A stretch of DNA of 64,000 bases from Rhynchonema sp. JSB1_4 (taxonomy: Eukaryota; Nematoda; Chromadorea; Monhysterida; Xyalidae), in NCBI GenBank assembly GCA_030248065.1, contig JASAMV010006037.1, positions 1 to 64,000 of the forward strand. The letters run 5' to 3'. Shown here piece after piece: positions 20,724 to 33,400 of the stretch. The notes below the pieces were generated by a model. It was not told the origin of the DNA. It ran no database searches and saw only the letters and a list, made by a program, of their open reading frames with translations. Every line of letters starts with the position of its first letter. Position 1 is the stretch's first letter. The position numbers were made by a program, and so were the translations under genes.

Positions 20724-22969
20724 TGCAGCGCCACATCTGTGACCCGGATGAGTGTTGCAACACGCATTTGCTTGATTTATCTCTGTCAGTTTATACGTGC
20801 ATCATGCACCCAAAACACATTAGTAGCTGCATTCAGCAGCCGCCCTCTCCAGAGTGCCTGCGAAACCCGTTTATGCTTAGCCACTACGGGTGCATGCGTA
20901 ATTAGAATTTCGTACACACGCGTGCATGCAGCTGCAGCTCATATAGTTAAATCAGGCCCTCAGACGTACCACGAGGCTGGGTTGCACCATGGCTCTGTCT
21001 CTGTGAAGGCTCCTTGATTAGACGGGCTCCAGAACCGAAAAAGATATTACTGGACTAAAATTAGACAAAAGCCGCCTGGTAGATGTCACAGGAGCTTTTT
21101 CTTTAGCCACAGTCTTTTGGGCTCTGATTCTGGTGGCGTACTGGAGCTCGTCATATCCTGCAGTCCATGTAATAGTGTAGCACGTGGCATTTCTGTTTGA
21201 TAGCAGTGCTTTTGCTTTTCTGCGAGCGAGAAGTCACAAGTGCTTTGCGAAAGAATCATGTGTTTGTTTTGTCATAAAATCGCTCGCATGTATAATATTT
21301 CATTTTGTTATCACGCTGTATGTGTCGTTTTTCTGCGACGTACCGGCGCTTTTTCTCTGCTGTCTGACTGTTCCAATAGCAAAACGCAACACGTGCATGG
21401 AGCACCGAAGCAATAGCACAACCCCCACGATTTTAACTGGTCTTCTCTTATCAATTTTGTGTACTGTTTGGGTGTATGCTTTGCGCCACGACCACTTTTG
21501 GTCCTTAGGGGGTTCGTCGCTTGCTCGTGTGTACTTCCGATAGACCTGCAGTTCCGTTCTGGTCTATGTTTATAGGTATTATAGGTAAGGTACCTTATCG
21601 TGCTAGATATTTACGGCGGTGGTCCATGGTGCACTAACTAATATTACGACGGCTTGGTCTCTCGGTCTGTTTCACTTCGTTCGACTTTATTCAGCGCTTG
21701 TCTGTCCCTCAAACGCGGCGCCACTGCTTTACCTCGCGACGGCGAAATTAATTGTCCACTTTTCCGTGGTTTTTGTTGGATGAGTACATGCATGGATGAT
21801 GGTGATGCACTGCGTGCTACCTAACTCGTTTTGACGCTGCTGATGTGTGTGTGCGCGGTCACTGTGGGAACGAAGCATGAAAAAAGAAAGAAAAGTGTGG
21901 TTTTGATTAAAGGTGCTACCGACACCGACCGAACGATTGATTGTGACCTTGAGGTCGTCTTTCTATGATGTGCAAGCAGAAGAAATCAAAACGTTTTCAC
22001 TCTTGCTCTGCTGTGCGCCTTGCTTGCACTGCACTGATGTACTCGCTTGACTTTTGGCGCTTGGATGTTGAAATATTTTTTTGCATTCCAGCCACCCCAG
22101 CCTGTTTCCAGAGTATTTTTTTGCTCAATTTCCCGTCTAATGCCACGTAATTGCTGCCATATTTCACACGCATGTTATACCGTGGGTACATTTTGGGGGC
22201 GCGCATTTCCGTTGCGCTATTCTGGCGGCCGAGAAACTGTCCATATTTTAGTTGTTCACTCCATATTCGAATGAGTGGCTAGCGTCCAAAACGCTGTTTT
22301 TCGGCTGAATTTTTTACGGGTGCTATTGAACTACAACTAACTGGCACAAGAGCTTCGAATATTGTGTCCACTTTGTTTCTGAAATGCCGCTATTTACACG
22401 TGCGCATTGCATTAGTACATTGGCTTTTGACGCTTTTTGCCAAACTGAGTTGGCCCTTTGTGCTCTCTGCTTATACGACCACCAAAACCCTCATTCACTT
22501 CAGTGCCAGTGTGTTATATTCACATGTATGAAACAGAGCGCAATATGCGTATCTGGTGCTGCTACTGTTTCCTGTTTGCACACTGCACATATTTCGCATT
22601 GTGTTATAAATACACATGCGTAAATTCGTATTGTTGTTATTGGTGTTTGATTTATTCGCGGCCCGATCCATTTGATACAGCAGAAACCTGCCGCTGTTTC
22701 TGTTATAAATAAATATATTGCGGTTTTTGTATGCAGCGCTAGTGCTTTATATCCGATCCGCCGTTACGCTGCTGCAATTGAGTGACGAAACTGTTGCACT
22801 TTTTCAGACGGACGACCATCAATCTGAACCAAACAGGAGAAAATCGTCGAGATGCAAATGGGAATTTGGACTTGAAAATGAGTCAAACTCGTCGCTTGGC
22901 AGTTTGACCATTTGGAGTGGACAATTTAAATTCAAGCTTACATATTTATTTTAATCGATCACCACAATT
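20724..22969. other. Intergenic, no gene or repeat recognised
   Basis: 2.2 kb of mixed-composition DNA upstream of WASF. Open frames are short and do not resemble conserved proteins or show convincing splice sites. The WASF promoter should lie in its 3' part, but I see no diagnostic element. Confidence 0.5.
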
Positions 22970-25900
22970 ATGCCGCTCACCAAACGTGCCATTTCGCCGG
23001 TGAATGTTAGTCGACATCGGCTGCCCCCGAATGTGAAGCGAGAAGAGTTGGAATGTGTAGCTAATGGTTGGTTGACAATCTACAATTTTCGTTTTGTGCG
23101 TTGACGCTGACTGGCAGTCAGTGTAGTTCCTGGTCCGGAGGCGGAGATAGCGGACCCTCCGTTTTTTTCGGAGGAGGAGATAGTGTACTGTACCCCCGAG
23201 GGGGGAAGGGGGGGAAGACCCAAATTCAGGAAAAAGTCACTTTTTGAGGTCGAAAACTTGACCTATTTTTACCGCTTTTTGGATAAAAATTCTTCATAAA
23301 AAGGGTATTTTGGCGACTTTTGAGAACATTGACCCAAAAATCACACATTTTAGGCCTAAACATGCCCATTTTAGGCCTAAAAATGCCTATTTTAGGCAAA
23401 AATTGGGGGAGATAGTGTACCCGGAGGGGGAGATAGGGGATAGTGTACCACCTGAGGGGGAGATAGCGTATCCGAGGCAGGGGAACCCCCCTCCCCCCAG
23501 GAACTACACTGCTGGCAGTGCCATTTGGAGATTTTTTGCACGTTTGTGCAGCGTCACCACTAACTAGCACTCATTTCCATTATGGATCAGGAAAAAACCA
23601 GGATCAAACGTTTGAGAATGTTTCAAAGTATTCATGCCGTTGGCCACTGAAATGTCACTAACCGACGTGACTTTCCTCGGATGAGTCTTGATCAAGAAGA
23701 AAGGGGCTGCCGTTCGCTTGTTTCGCTTTTGTACCTTTTCTGGTGTACCTTTTATTTTAATTGAGTTTGCTTTTATGGTGAATTGGGTCAGGTCAAACTG
23801 ATGGCAGCCACTGGGTAAAACCTATTCAACAAGTTGCCGTGTGTGTTCTTCTGTTTGATTTTCGCACTCACAAACGAGGTCAAACGCACGAAGCAATAAG
23901 CACAATCACGCAACAAACACTTGAAATCCACTTTTGTCAAGGTTTGCGTTTTATTCACTCAAGCTTTATTCTTGCAGGCACGCTAGCCAATCTTGTACGT
24001 CAACTATCGTCGCTTAGCAAACATGCCGAAGATGTTTTTGGTTGGTTAATTTTTATTTTTGGAATTTCTTAATTTATTTTTTTGGAAACGAAAATAATTG
24101 TTCAGGCGAATTATACCACGAAGCGATGAAAATTGAACATCGAACCAACACATTAGCACATCGGATGGATAGACTCGCTATGAAGGTGACCAAGCTCGAC
24201 AGCAATGATGACGAAGGTGAGTTGGGATATTTGTTGAATATGGTTTGAAATGAAATAATATTGGCCCCAATGGGGACAGGCAGCTGGGTTACTTTAGACC
24301 TGCTGCTGTATGTGCGTGAAATGTGTAGTGTGTTTAGCGTTGTGAGCATTCTTAGCCACGAGTACTTTTGCTGTCAGTGTTTTACAGTTTTTCATCCGTT
24401 ACACGTTGTGAGTGAACGGAACATCTTAGAGCACCGCCGCAAACATTTCCTTTGCATTTTGGCTCCTGACAGTGTTGTTTGCAGCAATTTTCTCTATCTT
24501 GTTTGAGCCATTTTCACAAGAAAAGATGGTGCTAAAAATATACTTTCCACATTTTCAGCGAGTCTACAAGACATCAGTCTTCGCAAGCCATTCAAGTCCA
24601 ATGCCCTAATCGACCAACAGTCGTTGAGTCGACACACCCTGCCGACGGCGATGACCGATTGTTACAATCGATGCGATCGACCACCTGATCTGGATGCTCT
24701 CAATCAATATCGGTACGTCCTTTGGGATTGATTGATTGAGAACTGAATGACGTTTTGCTGAAAAGGGCCCTGGTCGCAACAAGCCACTTTATTACATGTG
24801 CAACGAAAAGAAAGCACGTTTCAATTCAAACAAGTTACGGAAGAACAAGAAGGACTTCTTCTCTTATGTTTCACTCGAGATTTACCATGCGCGAACGGTT
24901 CAGGGGTTTGGTTCCGTGCATTCGTGTTTCAAGAACAAGAAACAGTGTGAGCATCAACATTGTGACAAGCCTAAACTGAATATTGATTTTTTTCCAGCGA
25001 GGACGGTCGTAGCGGACTCAAATTCTACACGGATCCGGAATTTTTCTTCGATCTATGGCGACAAGAAATGCTGAAAGACATGGAGACGCATAAAAAGATC
25101 AAACAGGTTTGTGCTTTTAGCTTTTCTGCCAGCTTCTAGTTTTCCCGCTTATTGCGTTTGCCCGACAGGTTTGCGTTGCGAGCCAACTTTTCAGTGAATT
25201 TGGAGTCGCCTCCAAAGCTACGTATGTATAATTTACAAAAGTCTGTGAACTCGCGCTTATGTATTTTTTCAAAATTTTCCAGCCCAAACCCCGTACACCC
25301 AATGAAATCAACAGCGTTGCGGCGAATAGCCATCGAAAGAAACGAATTCGACAGCCACGTGACACGAGGGAAGAACTGGTCAACAGAGCCATAAAGAGGT
25401 TCCCCGAGGAATACCAGACCCCGGAGTTCCTTCGACAGGCGCAGGCCGCCAGGGCCGCTGCTTATGGAGGTTGTTGGATTTTGTAGTTGCATGTCTCGTG
25501 TTTTTGTTTTGAGCTTGCTGTATTATCAGTTCATCATCAAAGCAGGCGATACAGTGTTTCCACGTGTTGCGGTCGAAATATAAGTGTTTTTCAAGCCATT
25601 TTACTGCTATCAGCGTTTAAAACAATGCAAATATATCATTGGCCGGTGGTCTTGCCGATGGAAACATTTTTCGGCAGTCTATCACATCACAAGTCATCCG
25701 ATTAAACTATTTACTTTATTCCAGGCATGCCGCAATACGCGATGCAACAACCGCCGCCGGGTATGGTTCGACCTCAAGAGTTCGACAGTTCCCAAGCGCC
25801 CATCGCCGCTCCTCCACCTCAAATGTTGACTAATGGTGGTTACCAATCGAGTAGCGGATATGGGACACATGACAGTGCAAATAGCAATAATATGGGCTAT

Positions 25901-27656
25901 TACAACCAGCAACCTCAACGTGCGCCGCCAACGCCGAGGGTCGGTTCTTGAATATTAGTTTTGGTTATTAACTACGGTATATAAGCATGAAATGCATGTT
26001 TGTACACGACTTTGGCGCCCGGTCCCGGAGACGCCCAGCTTTCGTGGCTTAATTGATGAAAAATTGAATGAGTTGCGTGTGATACAGCCGTACTTTTTTG
26101 TCGTCATGGGATTCTGTAATTGCTGAACAGTTTTTTTGGTCGAAATTTTCTTCCGCTTCTACCTCTGCAACCCCCAACCTAAACACCATTGATTGCAGGT
26201 AGTGCAACAGGACGTGCAACAACAACACCAGCAGTCGACCTATTACACGCCGACCAAGAACAGTGCTCCTCCACAACAATATGGCGGAGGAGTTTATGCC
26301 AACAACAACAGCAACTTGACGAACAATTACACAACGAATGTGCCAGTGCCATACATGGACGGCGGCAGTCAGTCGAGTGCTAGCACAACCCCTAGACCCT
26401 ATCAGATGATGAACGGACAAACGACGCCCACACCCAGCAATCAGTACCCGCAGTCGCCCAGCTCGGATGTCAGTGGAGGTAAATATGTACATATTTGGGT
26501 GTTGGGCTGTTTGTTGTTATTGGTGTTGTGTTCTAAAACAGTGTTGGTTGGTCGAAATCGTACGAGGATGTTTCGTGTTGCAGGCGTTTCTATCGTTTTG
26601 ACGAGATGCAAAAGACGACTTGTAGACTTGGTCGAAACCCAGAAATTTGTTCGAGATCGAAATAACGCTGCAAGTTTTCAGACTGCATTTTTGGAAAGTG
26701 GAGTCTTTAGGCCTGAAGGCAAAAATGTCCCCCGCCCCTAGCCATTCACTTCGTGCTGCAGGCCGCAGCGAACGCCGTGGCTCGACGCCGCGCGACCAAC
26801 GTCCGTCGATGGCGCCGCCCGCTCCTCCGCTCAGCGTTGACCGACGCCCCACGTCCATTCGCGCGCAATTCGATTCGTTACAACTGATCGACGATCGATC
26901 ACAATCACCCGATCTGCCCCCACCCCCGCCCGCATTGATGTCCGGCTCTGTGATGTCGACTGCCACTGAGAAATTGCCATCCCCGCCGCCGCAAGACAAC
27001 AATACAATGGCCAACACGTTCTTGGGTGCGTTGTTTGTTGCAAATTGTGATTTGCTGCTTGTGCAACAGGCTAGCTTTTCGACAATTAACTTGGCAAAGA
27101 AAGACCCTGGAGTACTTAGCGACATCTGAGAAACATTTGTCACGCAGTTTTGTGGTCGTTCGTGACCGATTGCTTTGTCTCTGGTCTTCTGAGAAAAAGT
27201 AGTTCACATACAGACCGCGTACTGCTCTGTGGATATATTTCTGCCTGCCGTTTCTGTCTGATACTGACCGCAGTGAATTTTGAGCAAAACTGCCCATGCA
27301 TTGCAGGCGGACCACAACCCAACGGCAAGATCCCGCCGGCCCCTCCTCCACCGCCACCTCCCTCCGCGTTGGTGAGCGCGCCATCCGCACCCCTGATGAA
27401 ATCCATACCGAATCAATCATCTGGTGCACCCAAACCAGCCGCACCGGACCCTCGCAGTGATCTGCTTCGAGCGATCAGGGAGGGCATACAGCTGAAGAAG
27501 GTCGATAGACAAGAGGAGAAGGAAAGGGAACAGGCCGCCGCACAGCAGGGACACGATGTGGCTGCCATTCTGAGGAAACGAATGTTGGATGTGATGGGAA
27601 GGGAAAGTGACGAATCCGAAGATGACGAGGCCAATGATGAGGAATGGGAGGATTGA
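22970..27656 (+). CDS. WASF: WASF/SCAR (WAVE) family protein, Arp2/3 activator
   Basis: Ten exons: 22970-23066, 23978-24040, 24106-24216, 24559-24712, 24998-25106, 25283-25469, 25725-25939, 26199-26478, 26762-27025, 27307-27656; 1830 nt, 609 residues, phases agree. The N-terminal SCAR homology domain begins MPLTKRAISP and contains ELECVANGTLANLVRQLSSL and LKFYTDPEFFFDLWRQEML, followed by a basic region (RKKRIRQPRDTREELV). The middle is Q/N/P-rich; proline runs (PPAPPPPPPP) would bind profilin or SH3 domains. The end is a WH2 motif (DLLRAIREGIQLKKV), a connector (LRKRMLDVMGRES) and an acidic tail with the conserved tryptophan (ANDEEWED). The family acts in the WAVE complex downstream of Rac to nucleate branched actin at the cell cortex. 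Intron 1 carries a MITE (A4). Confidence 0.95.
23119..23511. mobile_element. hAT-like MITE, family A (copy A4), in WASF intron 1
   Basis: 393 bp, CAGTGTAGTTCCTGG to CCAGGAACTACACTG, exact 8-bp duplication CTGGCAGT (23111-23118, 23512-23519). Inverted relative to A1 and A3. It does not touch the splice sites. Confidence 0.95.
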
Positions 27657-30457
27657 ATCGTTGCACACGGTGTGCTCGCTTCATAATTTATCCTCAATTT
27701 GTTGACAGGATGTCGTCATCATCTGTCGCTTTCTGTCATTGATTTTCAAGAAGGACCCGAAAGATCTTATCTCTGGAGGGTAAATTGTATTTGCCATTCG
27801 TTTGTGAATGTTGATCTGCCAGAATGATTTCGGATGATGAGCAATTTTGCCTGAAACGGGTTTTCTCAGATGAGTAGCGCTCAGGGCATTTCCCTTAATC
27901 AAGTCACTTGCCAATGGCAAGCAAGGCGGCATTTTTTACTTGCCAAATTATGTACTTGCGATGCGATATGTCGTTATGTACTTGGAAATTCCCAAATTTT
28001 AGTTGTCAAATTGCAAGTAATTTAAAATTTGCTTGTCTCCAAAATCGAAAATTTGCATGTCGTTGGCAAGTGGCTATCTGCGAAACAATACCCTGCTCGC
28101 GCTAGACATTTCGCTGGTCAGGTCACGGTTTTAAGCTGTCCATTTTTTGAGTGCAAGCCTGATGCAAACCCGCTTTAGGCGACAACACTGTTCTCACCTT
28201 CAAATGTTCCCAATCAGTAATCGCTCACAACAGCTGGATTTAGCTGAGAAAAATTGCACTACCCTCTGAAGTTGGCATCCGCTGTCCGTTCTGTATGACC
28301 GCGACTAAGACTTGATCATCCTCTTGATACCTTGATGTGTGCTGTATTTTTGATCCCAGAAATTATTTTAACAGTCCAATAACAACGTTTGACCACTATT
28401 CATACGCCTCTCAAACTCAAAGGAACCTGTGCTACTGTCTTTTGGTCTGCTGCTCTACTTTTGCTTTGCCCATTGAAAATGTAATATCGATGATTTTTTT
28501 TATCAGTCACTGCACTCTTAACCCATTTTGTCCGGGTATAATTTGTATTGTTGCACTGAGCTGGGTTTCTCTATTGTGCTCGCTCGATTTTGAACTTTTC
28601 TGATCTAATTCCAATTTTCATCTCACCTCAGTTTGTTTGTTCAGCTTTAGACTCAGCCAGCCAGCGAACAAATATAGATTGACCTAAATTTTTACAAAAC
28701 TGTTCTTGCTTGCCGAAAAACAACTCCGCACACGTATTTTTCTGCCATTTTGGGGGCAAGGTATGCACTTGACTACAATTATTCGTTGCAGTTTGCGCAA
28801 TTTTTGTTCAGCAGATATAACGGCGTTCCTCCAAAAAAGTTGCTGTGCGTACTACGTAACGCGTATCAACAGAAAAACTGAACCACCAGCGCATAACGCG
28901 TTACTTACACTTGAACTGAAGTGAGTGCTCTGAACGATGTCCGTGTGTTTGCAAGGTGTCACAAAAAAATTACTGCCTCTCCGCTATGACTTCTCTTATC
29001 CCGACATGAGCGTTGTGTTCTGCAACTGAACAAAATATGTGGCATTTTTGTTGTCATACATTTGGTGGAGCTGCGTGTGGCCTTGCTCGCTCGCCGTGTG
29101 TGCGTATAAATGTTTGATTATGACTTCTAGCCCTCTCGATCACGCGATGGGGATCAGTTTTTATTTCCAGCTAGTGTGTACGTGGAAAAGTTCTGATCTT
29201 GACAGTTCTGTTATGATGATTTTAAAATCAAACATCTAACATCGTAACGCGTGTGAATTTGAAGTGTGATTCATGTTATGTGGAATTTGTCTGTGTGATG
29301 CACGTCTTTAGGACACTAGCAAATTTGGTCAAATAATCGATATGGAATAATCATGACACACTGCTGCGTTTCACAAAAGTTTGCGATAAGCGGAATAAAA
29401 GCACAGTCTGTCAGTTCAGTACTACTCCTCTCCCCACGGTTTGTGGCTGTGTGTTGCACTGAGAAATGGGGGTGGTTGGTTAGTAAATTTCAGCATTTGA
29501 ACAACAACAACATTGCAACCGCGTATTTTCTCGTTCCCTCAATGAATTATTCGTCGAAAATTAGCGTGGTTTGAATGTCAAAATGGCTAGGGTTACATCA
29601 GGCAAGTGCCAAGTTTCTGACACAGCCAGCAGTTGTTCAGCTTGCAAACGCGCAGTGCACCAAGATTGTGGGATGAAACCACGGCGAGGCATAAAATGTG
29701 AGCTGCTGTGAGACAAAAAGGGACGTTCAAAATTGTACTGCTCAGATGCGCGTGTGGAGTTGTTTAAAGTGCTTTTTCCACAGCTTGATTTTTGTGAGCT
29801 TTTTTCCACCGCGCCGTACAAATTTGCATCGAAAACATGGCCGGATTACTGATTATTATTTGACAATATTATGCATCAAGAAGTATTTTTGAGCGCACTG
29901 TGATCGATTTTTTTGCTACTGTTTGTTGTTTTTATAGATTTGCCTATAATAGGTAATCATTGGTCTTGTTCCGTTTTTCGTGAGAACTGCTTGAAAGTTT
30001 ACGAGAGAAAGCAACGATGTTTTTGTACGAAATGTTTGTGCTTCATGTGTACATTTCACTAAAAAGCTAATGCGGCAGCAGATTATGGGTTCTCAGTGCT
30101 ATCAATGGCTTAATTTTTGTTACTTTGCTGAATATTTATTTTCTGCATTTTTTATTCAAATGTGAAAGGTCTAACTGTGGTTATATATTTTTGAAAATTA
30201 TTATTTCCATAACTGAATGAATTTTATATGCTGTTTATGCAAAGACGTAAGGTAAGACATTTTGGTATATGTTCTTTATCATGCAAAATGTTGAGAAATA
30301 CAGCAAATTAAAAATAACAATGAAAACTATTGTGCACGGGTGTGTCTGTTGCGGTCACATACCGCGGTGGTTGTCACCTTATTTTAGCCAGTTGCACTGA
30401 ATTAACAAAAAATGGTCTGTTTTTTTATATTGAGATTATATAACAACTAACGAAAAG
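27657..30457. other. Intergenic between WASF and FDPS
   Basis: 2.8 kb without a recognisable gene. A small repeat at 27903-28075 is bounded by ACTTGCCAATGGCAAG and 'gttggcaagtggc'; related text occurs in CHMP2B introns (6150-6250, 7080-7105), so it is a low-copy MITE-like family. The remainder is A/T-leaning unique sequence. Confidence 0.45.
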
Positions 30458-33400
30458 ATGCAAAATCTGCGGCAGATTTTCGCAGAAGCATTTGCACCGA
30501 CGAGGGACCTGTTGATCGATCGGTTTGTGTCAGCGTCTGCGCCTGTGTCCGCACATGCGAAGCAAATTATTAAGTCCAAGCTCAGCAAGGTTGGTGCTTA
30601 AACCGGAATTCGTTTGCGCTTAGTTTCCCGTCCCATTCTGCAGATGTCGCAAACGACAGAATGCTATGAACATGGTCCACCGAAATACAGGTGCCGAATG
30701 ATCGGTGCACACTTGCAATCCGGGTTTTTGCCATTTTTACTGGCTCACTAAGCCAGCAAAAAAATTTGGTATGAGCCAGTGGATCTGGACAGTTGAAAAA
30801 TCTCTGCTTGCAATATAGGAACGTCCATGAAAACATGTTATCTTTCAAACTTTGGAGTCAACCATAGGATAGCAGCACTGTTTATCTCACAAACTACCCT
30901 AGATGCGGAAATTGAGTTGTGGGATCAACAACGAGTTATCCAGCCGTTGCCCAACATACTCAGCCACACACAGCAATGCACCCAAGATCGCACCCACGCC
31001 GAGCAGAATGAACGGTGCCGCGAGAGTGGTCATTGTCAGTTCCATTTTCGTCATCCGCCCAAGATCATCATTCGGGCACATGACGGACTTTCGCGGCAGG
31101 AAATGCCTCAGATACCGCTGATCGATCCCTTGCATCACCGAGTGACTGTTCATGATGGCGCGATTGAATCGGTCGAGAAACGGCTTGGAAACGTTTTTGG
31201 CGAACGCAAATCCTATTGGTGTACCTATGCCGGCACTCTCGGTCAGCTGCACAGCCCGATGGGCGCATGAGATCGATGCGCGGTACTTCATGTCCCATTC
31301 GATGATGATTTCGACGAATCTTTGCATTGACGTTGACTGCTGCGTTTGCAGCATATTGTGTTGTGCCACGGTTGGAGCGATTAGAGGATTGTGCTGAGTT
31401 GCACTGCTCAGCCAAACGTCACGCTCAATGAGCGCTATGGCGTGACTATTCGCACTAGACAATACATTCTTTCCAGATTCCACGAGCCGTGCTAATTCCT
31501 GTATGTTGTTGAATCTGAAATCGTCGACAGGTTTGTTGTCATGCGTCGAGCTGACCACACAATCACAGCTGGTATAAAAAGTCAGTTTATGTGGACGAAC
31601 TTCCAACCGACCTGTAAGATTCGGTCGGCACGAGCAAGCATGCCAGCAGCGAGCTACGAAACAACGTCAGCACTATCGCCAGCAACAGTGTGGCTCCGAA
31701 CCGAGTATCGCTCGGCCTAGTGGGCACGGTATTCAGCGTTCGCTGCAACCGACGATGTGCATGGAGAAACACGAAACAGGCCGCAATGGCTGACACCGTG
31801 TCGAAATCGAAAACGGAGGCCAAGCGATAGATCGAATTGATGGCGCTCCTCTCGTGATGCACGTAATCGAGTGCGTAGAGCGCATCCGACGCCTCTGCAC
31901 TCGGGATCGTGTCACTGAAGGTCACGTAACGGGCACGACCCGACGTTATGTACGCTGTGCCCACAAATGTATCCACGCCTGCCGTCTAAACCAGGTGGTG
32001 CTAAAAATTAGTTCATTGAAGCATTCCTTAGTTTGACATCCATTTCCGCATCCGTTACCTGATTTCCTATCGACTGTAAGATGTCGATGAATGCGCTTCC
32101 CGATGGTCGGGGAACGAGTTTTGCTTTCAAACCCATTGATTTCAATATCGCATCCATGAACTCCGCTTCAATACCAGGATATGGACATTTTTCTGTTCGT
32201 TCCAAGCCCGATTCGATCGAACATGGAAACATAAACGGCGGGTAGCTGTCACTCATAATTTTAACTTCACTGACGTTACCTGGCACTGGCACTAGCATAT
32301 TTTAGTGGATTGTCTACCATGGGTTGTTGAGATTATAATGATGACTGACTCTCTGAAATTCACTCAACCAAGAACATGTTTGACAAAAACCGGAAAATTA
32401 GGAACGCGCCAATCTTTTCTATTTACACAGAGGATCGGTGGCTCAGTGCAAAAGTGTTTACCATAGCTGAACATTAATAAAGCTGACGACGTCTCATGTT
32501 TCATTTTGTCACTTGCACCTAACGGCTTACTCGGAAATGTTTTTAATATTATACATCACGCTGCGCATACCATCCCTGATCAGTTCAGTGTGGACTGGGG
32601 TGATGCACATGTAGTCCAACCACGACCTCATGAGACATTTTTTTAAAGTTGGCTTGGCCATGTCCGATAATGTTCCGGAGTAACGTTATTCAACGCACAA
32701 ATGTTGTAAGAGTCAAAAGGAAATTTACGCACCAAAGTGGAGAGCGTGTTTTTATCAAATACCTGCGTTTCTCTTTCTTTCGTTTTCGAAATACGTGGAA
32801 CCGGAACATTATTGGATCTGGCCAACCAAGCTTCAGAAAAAGTGTCTCATGAGCATTTTGGTGGACTATGTTGGTCACGTGTCACCACGCAGTGACACGC
32901 AGTGGTTTCCTTTTTTGTTACCATATTCCAGATGCTCGACTACAACATTCCCGGTGGCAAAAACGAACGCGGTCTGCTGTTTCTCCGCTCATACATGGCA
33001 CTGAACTCACGGAGCAATAATATTTTGCCAGACAAGGTCTTCAGACTGGGATGGGCGCACGAAATGGTGGGGTGGACAGTTGTTTCGTCATGCTGTTCGT
33101 TTGATTTGTTGCAAACGACCGAATCAGCACTTGTTTTCCAGTTTCAAGCCTATTTCCTGGTGGCCGACGATATTATGGACGGTGGAAAGCTGCGTCGCGG
33201 AAAGCCTTGCTGGTTCAGGCAGGTATGATCAGTCATGTTTCAAGAGCTTTTTTCTGACAACCGGCATTTTATCATTCTATAAACCAAACATTTTCGTTTC
33301 ATCCTTTAGCCCTCAATCGGTCTCGGTGCCGTCAACGATGTCTTTCTGCTCGAACGATTAATTTCAATGAACATTCGCTGTGACTGGCCTACGAATCAGG

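Noticed and set aside
32008..32058. Read-through of the receptor exon 1 frame to the stop at 32008
   Set aside because: A 73-bp intron with GT/AG borders joins exon 1 to the family-typical AYITSGRARYV segment; read-through ends without similarity.
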